64,000 bases of DNA from Hoplostethus atlanticus. Its lineage: Eukaryota; Chordata; Actinopteri; Trachichthyiformes; Trachichthyidae. The notes beneath the pieces are model-generated. The model worked only from the letters and a program-made list of their open reading frames with translations, had not been told where the DNA came from and did not search any database. Shown here one piece after another: positions 1-8,800 of this stretch. Position 1 is the first letter of the stretch, and each line of letters starts with the position of its first letter. The translations under genes and the position numbers were made by a program. Where the stretch lies: NCBI GenBank assembly GCA_034670405.1, contig JAXDDX010000144.1, forward strand, positions 853,501-917,500, read 5' to 3'.

Positions 1-1150
1 AGGCCCGTGGACGCGTTACGCAAGGTGTTGTGCGCATACTCTGCCCAGGCGAGGTGTCGACTCCAAGAGGAGAGATTGGAGGACACCAGGCAATGCAGTG
101 TGTTCTCCATAGACTGGTTGGTGCGCTCAGTCTGCCCGTTGGTTTCCGGGTGGAAACCTGACGACAGGCTCACCGACACCCCCAGGAGGGAGCAAAAGGC
201 ACGCCAAAATCGGGCAGTAAACTGGGGACCCCGATCGGACACCACATCCTGGGGAAGACCATGGAGCCGAAAGATGTGGTCGACCACCAACCGGGCGGTC
301 TCGGGAGCGGATGGCAGCTTGGGGAGAGGGATGAAGTTGGCAGCCTTGGAGAACCTATCCACCACCACCAGGATAACAGTGTAGCCTTCTGACACCGGCA
401 GGCCGGTGACAAAGTCCATGGCGATGTGGCTCCAAGGGCGGCTCGGGATGGGTAGTGGTCTGAGAAGACCGGACGGCGGCGGGTGTTGTGACTCCTTGTT
501 CCGGGCGCACACTGAACAGGCCAACACAATCTCCCGCACATCCTTCTCCATCCCAGGCCACCAGAACTGTCTACCCAGGAAGTCGCGGGTCCTATGAACC
601 CCTGGATGCCCCGCCAACCGGAATTGGTGACCCCACTGAAGCACCTGAGCATGTACCCCGGATTGCACAAACAGGCGGCCCGGAGGTCCGCCACCCGGAT
701 CTGGCTCCAGGCGCTGAGCCTCCTGTACAACGGTCTCGATGTTCCAAGATACCGGAGCCAGGATCTGAGTGGCGGGAATAATGGGCTCCAGAGGGTGATC
801 CTCTTCTGACCCGTCGTACAACCGGGAAAGCGCATCCGGTTTGGTGTTTTTTGACCCCGGACGGTAGGTCAGGAGAAAGTTGAACCGGGAGAAGAACAAC
901 GAACAGCGGGCCTGCCGCGAATTACGTCGCTGAGCCCCCTGGATATATTCCAGGTTTTTATGGTCCGTCCACACTGTAAAGGGATGCTCAGCCCCCTCCA
1001 GCCAGTGACGCCACTCCTCCAGCGCCAGTTTGACTGCCAGCAGTTCCCTGTCCCCGAAGTCATAGTTCCTCTCGGCCGGGGAGAGTCCCTGGGAGAAGTA
1101 CGCACAAGGGTGCATTTTCTGGTCTAGGGGGGAACACTGCGACAGAATAG
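1..1150 (-). pseudogene. gypsy pol: RNase H remainder and integrase, cut by the window edge
   Basis: After the one-base shift the frame stays open from about 1150 to base 1. It contains the rest of RNase H (WTDHKN), a His/Cys-containing integrase N-terminus, and the integrase core. The core motifs are [17 protein letters not shown] and [14 protein letters not shown], which provide the D,D,E residues. Integrase inserts the DNA copy into host chromatin. The C-terminal chromodomain of this copy must lie beyond the left edge. Confidence 0.8.
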
Positions 1151-1156
1151 CCCCAC

Positions 1157-2931
1157 TCCAAGCTCTGAGGCATCAACCTCCACTACAAAAGGAAGTGAGG
1201 GATTCGGGTTGGTAAGGATGGGTTCGGAGCAAACCCTCCTTTTTATCTCAGCGAACGCTGCCTCGGCCTTAGGCGTCCACTGAAAGCGAGAGGGCGCAGT
1301 CTTTCTGTTTAGTGCTGTAATCGGTGCGGCCACGGAGCTGAAGTTGCGTATGAAACGCCTGTAGAAGTTTGCGAACCCCATGAACCTTTGAACCTGCTTC
1401 ACAGACCCCGGGGTGGGCCAGTCTCTGACTGCTGACACCTTCTTGGGGTCCATCTGGAGCTTCCCTGCTGCCACAATAAAACCAAGAAAGGAGACAGAGC
1501 TAGCGTGGAAAACGCACTTCTCCGCTTTGACGAACAACCGCGCATCCAAAAGGCACTTCAGTACCTGTCTGACGTGTTCAACGTGCTCAGAAAGGGTTTT
1601 GGAAAAGATAAGAATATCGTCTAGGTAGACGAACACGAACTTCTCCAACATCTCTCTAAGCACGTCATTTACTAATGCCTGGAAAACGGCGGGGGTGCAG
1701 GTGAGGCTGAAAGGCATCACTAGGTACTCGTAGTGCCCACTATGCATGTTAAAAGCGGTCTTCCATTCGTCTCCCTCACGAATACGCACCAGGTTGTATG
1801 CGTTCCGGAGGTCGAGTTTGGAAAAGACGGATGCCCCCTGAAGGCGTTCAAACGCCAAATTCATAAGTGGAAGGGGGTACCGATTCTTCACCGTAATGCT
1901 GTTCAAACCCCTGAAATCGATGCATGGCCTTAACCCACCGTCCTTTTTCCCAACAAAAAAGAACCCAGCCCCAGCGGGTGAGGTGGAAGGCCTAATGAAC
2001 GCATTAGCCAAGGATTCCTTAATGTAAGTATTCATGGCGGCTCTTTCAGGGGCCGACAGGGAGTACAATGAACCGCGCGGGGGAGTGGTGTCCGGCTGTA
2101 TTTCTATTGCGCAATCATAAGGTCTGTGGGGAGGCAGGGTAGTGGCCCTTTGTTTGCTAAAAACTTCACCGAGGTCGGAATATACCGCGGGCACGCCCTC
2201 GGGTAAGGGGTGTACATCTACACTCATAATAGTCATCATCTCCGAGGACGGACTGGGTGGGGCAGTAGGCATTGAGTCGGGGTCAGTGCCTTCATCCGCG
2301 GATAAATCCTGGCCCAGAGGTTCCCAATCGCACTGCGGATCCCACTCTAAACTTCCCTCGCTCCCCTCGGACCCTGGAGAGGGCGTGTCGTGGTCTAACG
2401 ACTCGCTCTCCGTCTCCTCAGTGATCGAACTGGCTTTGTTTGGGTTACACCAATCGTAAACAGGGGGAGAGAGGGGAGTTTGGAGACAATGGTGGGTGCA
2501 CTGAGAACCCCACTGAATAATTGTGTCCGTCTTCCCTCCCCAATTGACCTGCGGTTTGTGTTTCCTAAGCCAGGAATGGCCTAACACGAGCGGGTAAGTA
2601 GAGGAGTCAACCAGAAAAAAATGAATGCGCTCGGAATGTGCTCCATAAGCAACCCACATAGCCACCCTCTCAGTTCTTTTGGTCACACAACCAGAACCTA
2701 ACGGCTGCCCATCCAGCTCCGTGATATGACGGGGCTGAGGAAGGGAACGAACCGGCATTTTTAAGTTCCGAGCCCACCTGGCATCCACAAAGCAATCTAC
2801 CGCCCCTGAATCCAAAAAGGTGTCTATCTTAGTAGATTGCTGGTTCCAGGAAAATTCTACTGGCAAAAATGTCCGAAAGGAGGTAGTGTGATGTCTCGCT
2901 AGTGCCTTCCGGTCCACTAACGAGAGTGCTC
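1157..2931 (-). pseudogene. gypsy pol: protease and reverse transcriptase (RNase H part shifted)
   Basis: The pol frame is open from the frameshift site; counted from the GTG codon at 2917 it has 597 codons. An aspartic protease motif, FLDSGA, lies at about residue 36. A reverse transcriptase follows at about 275-455 with the catalytic box VYLDDIL near 430. RRFIRNFSS and the start of an RNase H domain (VDASELGVG) come next. The frame is then lost at the G run 1154-1151. It also lacks an independent ATG start, as expected for a frameshift-expressed pol. Confidence 0.88.
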
Positions 2932-2938
2932 GTTTCCC
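2932..2938 (-). promoter_or_regulatory. GGGAAAC -1 ribosomal frameshift site at the gag-pol junction
   Basis: The minus strand reads AAG-GGA-AAC in the gag frame, so the heptamer is G-GGA-AAC. Slipping back one base continues in the protease-RT frame, with the gag stop avoided. The same heptamer drives -1 frameshifting in sushi-derived PEG10. A downstream stimulatory RNA fold was not modelled. Confidence 0.8.
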
Positions 2939-2991
2939 TTCAGTTTCGGACAGTGCTCTTTAGTATGGCCCCTCTGCCTGCAGTAACGACA
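2938..2991 (-). pseudogene. gag CCHC zinc knuckle downstream of the TAG
   Basis: In the gag frame, right after the TAG, codons 2991-2950 read [14 protein letters not shown], a C-X2-C-X4-H-X4-C nucleocapsid knuckle. The frame then closes at a second TAG about 30 bases on. It is the normal C-terminus of gag, now separated by one stop codon. Confidence 0.85.
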
Positions 2992-3948
2992 CTAGTCACT
3001 GCGAGGCCTCTCCCCTCTCCGATCGCGCATAGACATGCTGTCTACTTGCATGGGTTCCTCACTTCTATCCAGAGACCCCCGAGACTGTCCTGAGGAAGGT
3101 AAGGAAAGCGAGACGCCCTCCAGCGGAGCACGACTGCGTTTGTTCCGCCTATCTCGCTCACGCTCTCTAAGCCGATTGTCAATGTGAATGGCTGTGGTAA
3201 CCAACGCATCCAGCGTATCTGGTGAGCCAAGAGCCGCCAGAGCGTCTCTCACCGGATCCGACAGCGCATTGGTGAACAGTGTAATGAGCGGTCCTTCAGG
3301 CCGGCCTGTTCCCCCAGCTAATGTCTTGAATGCAATCGAGAAGTCCGCTACACTGCTACTACCCTGGCGTATACGCGTTAGCCTCATGGCTGCCTCTTTA
3401 TCATAGAGTTCATGATCAAAGACTAGTTCCATCTCTTTCATGAGCCTCTGGGAATCATTCAGCACTGGGGCCTGGGACTGTATGAACGGGACTGCCCAAT
3501 CGAGAGCGGGGCCAGATAAAAGCGAAAGGATCAAGGCGACACGTGAATCCTCGGACTGAAACCGAGAGGGCTGCGTCTTGTACACAATTTGACATTGAGC
3601 CAGGAAGCCTCGACACTTCCCTGATTCTCCGTCAAAACCTGGAGGCAACTGGATTTTAGCCTCTCGGGGAGGAGTGGGTGCTTGGGATACAGGAGGTGTT
3701 TGTGCAACTGAGGGAGGTGAGTGAAATGAATCCGAAGGTTGCTGATTGACTAGCTGAGAAAGGCTGGTAGCCAAATCGCGCATGGTGTTTTCCATCGCAC
3801 GCAGTCTCTCATATATGGCACTTTGCTGTGTCCCGAGATCAGTTTGTTGCTTATACAGCTGTCTGATAGCCTCCTCATGGGAGGCCAAAGCCGTTTGCTG
3901 TGCAACCACTGTGTTTTCTAAACCCGGGTTTTCCGCTGACTTTGACAT
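2992..3948 (-). pseudogene. gypsy gag (capsid part), stopped before the zinc knuckle
   Basis: The 318-codon frame begins MSKSAENPGLENTV eight codons' distance from the primer site. It has an N-terminal coiled-coil-like Gln-rich part (about residues 15-65) and a capsid-like gag domain (about 95-240). A basic Arg-rich tail follows, carrying RERERDRRNKR. Gag assembles the particle that packages element RNA. The frame ends at TAG (2994-2992), and the next in-frame codons are a CCHC zinc knuckle. The stop therefore removes the nucleic-acid-binding end unless read through. Confidence 0.85.
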
Positions 3949-3954
3949 TTTATG

Positions 3955-3965
3955 GCTTCAGTGTC
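3955..3965 (-). other. self-priming primer-binding site
   Basis: The minus strand reads GACACTGAAGC directly downstream of the LTR (one base between). It is the exact reverse complement of GCTTCAGTGTC at 4327-4317, the predicted RNA 5' end. Pairing stops sharply on both sides of the 11 bases. Tf1 and sushi-group elements prime reverse transcription by such folding of their own RNA instead of using a tRNA. Confidence 0.85.
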
Positions 3966-3966
3966 C

Positions 3967-4468
3967 TGTGATGGGGGGCAGGGTTGCAAAGCCAACCGCG
4001 GACAACCAGGGTTTCAAAAAGCTATTCTGAAGGCGAATAACCACTAAATCTGCGTGAACAGACAATGGGAAGGGAACACAAAGGCAATAAGGGAGAACTA
4101 AAATAATTCCGAGGTGCCCCTACAAGGAATATAACGCTGAACGGAAAACAACCCACTACGGGCGATAGTCTCTTAAAGAACTAACAGAAAACTACCCTAA
4201 CAGGCGACAAATTCCCCTAAAGAAAAGAGACAGAAAAGAGAATAGAGCAGAGTCAATAGGTTTTCTTTAGAGAGAGAATGAGAGCGTACCGATACCGGCC
4301 AAGTGTAGTGCAAACTGACACTGAAGCGCTGAACGCAGGGAGAGGCCGGTTTATAAAGGGTGCGGTCTCATTACCAGGATGAGCGGCACCTGGTGTTAAA
4401 ATGGTGAAAGGGGAAGGTCCAAAGGAACCACTGCCCCCAGTGGCTGAGTCAGTCACTGCACCATGACA
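3967..4468 (-). repeat. LTR shared by two gypsy copies
   Basis: The 502-bp LTR begins TGTCATGG on the minus strand and ends CCATCACA, giving imperfect inverted termini. A polypurine tract lies immediately upstream and the primer site one base downstream. It contains a TATAAA on the minus strand at 4355-4350 and a predicted transcript start at 4327. The other LTR of the copy on the left is outside the window, so LTR divergence cannot be measured. Confidence 0.85.
4327..4355 (-). promoter_or_regulatory. LTR promoter: TATA box and predicted start
   Basis: TATAAA occupies 4355-4350 on the minus strand. The 11-nt sequence starting at 4327 is the perfect complement of the primer site, which is what a self-priming element needs at the 5' end of its RNA. 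The spacing from TATA to this start is 28 bases, normal for an RNA polymerase II promoter. No transcript data are available. Confidence 0.7.
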
Positions 4469-4470
4469 GG

Positions 4471-4482
4471 ACCCCCCCTCTA
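4471..4482 (-). other. polypurine tract abutting the upstream copy's stop codon
   Basis: The minus strand reads TAGAGGGGGGGTCC and then the LTR start TGTCATGG. The TAG at 4482-4480 is the stop codon of the upstream chromodomain frame, so the pol stop and the plus-strand primer touch. This is the expected position for a polypurine tract of an LTR element. Confidence 0.75.
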
Positions 4483-4775
4483 AGGGGCGGCTCCAGACGA
4501 ACCTTCAGCCCCTCGTCTGCGGAAATCCCGGATAAGATCCTGATCTAAAATGTGCCGGGACGGGACCCAACAGCGCTCCTCAGGACCATAACCCTCCCAA
4601 TCCACCAGGTACTGTACACCCCTGCCCACCTGCCGACAGGCCAAAAGGCGACACACTGTGTACACCGGACCACCCCCTATGAGTCGAGGCGGAGGTGGCG
4701 GTACCTCAGCCGGCGCCAAGTCACTGGTGAGGACCGGCTTGAGGCGTGACACATGGAAGGTGGGGTTTAATATTG
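4480..4775 (-). pseudogene. gypsy pol 3' fragment: integrase end and chromodomain of a second copy
   Basis: The minus-strand frame enters the element at about 4770 ([13 protein letters not shown]). It continues through a Pro-rich linker and a chromodomain ([20 protein letters not shown]), ending at TAG beside the polypurine tract. Chromodomains of this class target integration to chromatin. Upstream of about 4775 the sequence is unrelated. Only the last 100 codons or so of this copy remain, and they join the shared LTR. Confidence 0.85.
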
Positions 4776-4833
4776 TCATCACAATATTAAATCTGTCAAG
4801 ATGAATCTGTCCATCAGTAAATGTGTTATCCAA

Positions 4834-5661
4834 AGGTGTAACTGTTATGGCTAAAATAAGAACATTATTATCACATTATTATTCATCTTCAACTCGGAAA
4901 CCTTGTGCATTTTACTTGCAGAGTGCAAACACTGACACGTGGCACATGGCAATGTATTCAGCTAAGATCAGAGTGAATCAGTCCTTCAGGATAAAAGTAC
5001 ACCTAAAACAATCAAGTAATTACCTTGGGGTCTAATACAGCTTTTTCCCCCCCTCCAGTGTTCCTTCATAACTGGATACACAGTTCTTTTTGTTTAAAAT
5101 GTTCAAATCGGGCCACAATGGCCCTTAGCTTTCATTCCAAGGCCTTTCAACCCCTTTGGATGAAATAAAAAAATGCTTGGTGATCAAGCTAAAAATGAGG
5201 CTACTTTTCTTACTTCCTTTTTTAGATAGTGGGTTTTCACCCAACATCGATGTCCCATATAGGCCTACTTTTTGATAGTTCTCCTCAATGACTCTCTCCA
5301 GAGAATCCTAACTGCATCTTTTTGTGAAATCAGGACCTAAATATCTTTCTGATATCAGTTTCCAATGTTGTTTTAATATGAATGTTTACAGTGACATCAT
5401 TTCGTTTGGGTTGACTGTGAACTTGGACCATGTCCTACTTGTCATCCGTTAAATAATTGCTGAGATGAAGTTTGGAATCCGATCAGAATATGAAATTTAA
5501 TTTCAGGTTAAGACAACCTGAAGACAACCACCTCCACCAATGACCAATTCTAAAATAAATACGCACTCAAACAAACTACATCAGAGCCATCATATCAGAG
5601 GGTGACCACACTGACTGGCCCATATTGTTCTAACCTTAGCATACACACAAACCCAACCAAC
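4834..5661 (-). other. akap13 intron remainder, no gene seen
   Basis: AT-rich intron between the gypsy fragment and the 5662 donor. At 4771-4790 lies AATATTGT-CATC-ACAATATT, an 8-bp-arm palindrome right at the truncation point of the gypsy fragment. Nothing else is recognised. Confidence 0.5.
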
Positions 5662-5860
5662 CTGACTATCGATGCTGCTTGCGTCTCCTTGTTGTTCTTC
5701 CTCAGTGAGGGAGACCAGCGAGCGTCCTCTCTCCTGGCTCTCCAGGCATGAGCTCCTCCCCACGGACTGGTCTTCCTGATCAGACACACCCAGGCTTGGG
5801 CATGAGGTCTGGCCAGCTTCCCTCTCCACCTCCAGACCCTCCAGACCCTCCAGACTGTAG
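5662..5860 (-). CDS. akap13: akap13 exon (199 bp) with SLEGL and SLVSLTEEE motifs
   Basis: The acceptor TTCGTTCAG lies before 5860. The codon split with the previous exon gives NRSYSLEGLEGLEVEREAG, matching the RSFSLEGL block of mammalian AKAP13. The exon ends in ERGRSLVSLTEEEQQGD then ASSIDSQ, matching the mammalian ERVDSLVSLSEEDL region. The proposed donor, CAG/GTTGGT at 5662, is weak, so the 3' boundary is less certain than the others. A duplicated 10-bp unit makes the GLEGLE repeat. The next exons are not in this window; the gypsy element fills the rest of the intron. Confidence 0.85.
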
Positions 5861-8800
5861 CTGAACGAACAGAGAATGGACACATTTGTCAAAAAAGTGT
5901 ACCGGACCCAGGCACTGATTGCGTTATATGATGACTTTCTGTAAGTTGCTGTGTTGCTCTATGTGAGCTGTGCCCCAGTTGTTCATCATTCTGTGAGTTG
6001 TACCATAACTACACCCAAGTTAGTGCAATTTCCCCCAAAACAAACACAAGTACAGGTCAAGTTTTATAAATTAGTTGCTTTTAACATAATTAAGTACCAA
6101 AATAGCAACAATTTTAAACTCAACTCAAGACTCGCTGGCGTGGAACCAAAATCAAAACCAACCCACCATAACTTGAGGCTACTGGGTGAAACATGGGTGA
6201 AACAAAATGCATTTTTTACACTCAAGGTAATCGTTACCCTTGGTTCCTTGTGATTTTAACACATTCCTGTGAACTATGGCTCTCTGTAGAGGAGGGTTTG
6301 CATTCTGTAAGTGTGCTGTGTATAAATAAAGGTTTTAAACTGAATGAAAAGGGGAAGAGGAAAGCTGAGATGTTTCCTTAATGCCTACTTCATGAAGGAT
6401 TAGCTAGAAACACTTGCTGACTGTTTACCTCAGTTCCTAATAACTGCTTGCAATGGCATGCAGCTTAACAGAAAAAAACAATGCGGAAGTTGTGGTTATC
6501 TTTTCTTGTAGTTTCCAAGTGTCTGGGATGATTATTCAAGTGCACCTAAATGAACTGAAATGATGCTCAAATATTCACATATTGTTTAAAATTGTCAACT
6601 GGGGCTACAAGCTACATTCGTAAAAATGAACGAGATGCACCTAATTTATGACCACAACAACAGCTCAAACATAATTAAAGGCCATGACACAAAGGCAACA
6701 CAATTAGGTAACATACAATAGATGGGTCATTTCACAAACATTACTCCACAACTATGGTATTTTTTTCATTAAACTTTTGTTCCTTATAGCCACTGTCCGC
6801 AGTTGTCTGTGATGATTGATGATGATAACCAGAAGTTAAGTTCCAAAGTCCTATCAGTTTGCATCACTGACAACTATCATGATAGTGGCCATTGTCAATG
6901 GCAGCTTTAGCTAAAATTAACAAAATCTTCTTAGACAAAGTCTTAGACAAAGTCTTATCAAAAGGGTGGCCAGTACATACCTGCTCTCCATATATTAAAT
7001 AGGTTTTGGCCTGTCATTTAGGCATATCTCACCCTGATGGACACAATCAGAAATGGTGCTGCATTGCAGCTTACTGTAACTGGTTGTAAATGCACCATCA
7101 GGTCCTTTGTCAAAACATAATCAATAGCTTATCAACCAATACTGATTACCTTCTGTTGTCTATTTGCTCCTGATCGGGATGAGTCAGGTTGGACGGACAC
7201 CAACTCATGCTGGAGAGATGGAGGGACAGAGGGACGAATGGTGGATGAGAAGGTGAGAAGAAAGCATGGGTGAGAAAGGAAGATGAGGCAGAAGGAAGAG
7301 CAAAGGCGAGTAAAGGAGGGATAGATGAAAATTAGAGGATTGATAAAGAATTGGAGAAGGGGAGATGGATGGACAAAAGAGAATAGAATGGTGACAAATC
7401 AATGCTTGAGATGAGAGATGGGTCTAAGTTAGAGAACAATAAATGACGACTCATGAGGATGATTGAAGTTCACTTAGGGCTGGTATTTTACACGGTCCTA
7501 CACCAGTCAGGTGTTTGAACATAACCTGACCAGCAGCTGAGGTGCTGATAACTCTGCTGTTGCGAAGCCATGGTGTGCTGGACTTGATACACTAAATGGC
7601 CAAAAGTCAGTGGACACCTGACCATCACACCTATATGAGCTTGCTGGACATCCCATTCTAAAACCATGGGCATTACTATGGAGTTGGACCCCCCTTTGCG
7701 GCTATAACATCCGCCACTCTTAGTAGTGGTGTCCACTGACTTTTGGCCATATAGTGTACATCTGAGTCTTGCCATGCAATAATGGACGGAATTCAAAGCC
7801 GACTTTCCATTTCCACACTCAGTCCTTCCAGATGTCGTTTGGCCCAGTTCTTTCATTTCAAGTCATTAATGTCTTTTCCACCGAATACCAATGGGACTCA
7901 CCGTGTGTAGCTAGGCTCTCATGTGAACAGATGCAAAGATAGACTGGTGGAATGGCACTCTTTGTTGTTAAAAGGAAGATAATTTTTATTTGATTTGATG
8001 AGATGAGATGTGCCACTCTTGCCATTAGTGTCTAGTCTGAACATTAAATGAGGAATTGAACTCACAGAATTAATGGCCCTCTCCTGTGGAAAAAACCCGG
8101 AAAGTGATTCACTGACAGTATCAATGTCTTTTAATTTGAGGATTTTGAATTGTAGTCTGCTACTTTTCTTCAACTTTAACAACTTTTTCCTTAGTGGAAT
8201 ATGGCATACGTGACCTGGAACAATGTATTCGGAACAATGCAAACGCCTAAAGAAAGATGGGGTGATGGGTAGATGGATACAGGGGATGGATGAGATACCT
8301 TCTCCTGTGTAGTGGTGACTTGGTTCTCTTCACCTCCACTGACAGGCTATTCAAGGAACTGAAATAAGGGAAAGATAGATGGGTTAAGAGGAAAGAAAGT
8401 GGAGAACAGTAATTGCAGTTCAAACAAGTAATGTGACAGTGAGCCAATGATGACCTTTATAAAGCTGAAATATTGGGACAGGGAGTTCAGGTTCAGGTTC
8501 AATGTGGAGGCCAACAAAGACCCTGTGTAAAATGTCCCATAAGTCAACAGTAATAAATAGGTTAGCCCACTGTCCCAATATATACATTATTTATTGTGAT
8601 TAAATACGTGTTAGTAAATTGGTTGGAAGTGATGGGATTCAGTGTGAACTTGTGAAAATGTGAAAAACTCAAACTATCTCAAGTTCTAACGCTTTGTCTC
8701 TCTCTAGTCTCCGAGGCTTGTTTTAAGACTTATTTAAAATTTAGGCTAACATGATGTAGCGATGAAGAACCACTAGCCTGGTTGAATCTGTAGCCTCCTC

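Larger units (their letters stand above)
1..4468 (-). mobile_element. Ty3/gypsy chromodomain-class (Tf1/sushi-like) LTR retrotransposon, running off the left edge
   Basis: Read on the minus strand the order is LTR (4468-3967), self-primer site, gag, zinc knuckle, -1 frameshift site, protease, reverse transcriptase, RNase H and integrase, continuing past base 1. It lies in the akap13 intron downstream of the 5662 donor, in the same sense as akap13. Codons remain largely open, so the insertion is fairly young. Two breaks are visible: an in-frame TAG before the zinc knuckle at 2994-2992, and a one-base loss in a G run at 1151-1154 inside the RNase H region. Chromodomain and self-priming features place it in the Tf1/sushi group. 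Confidence 0.9.
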
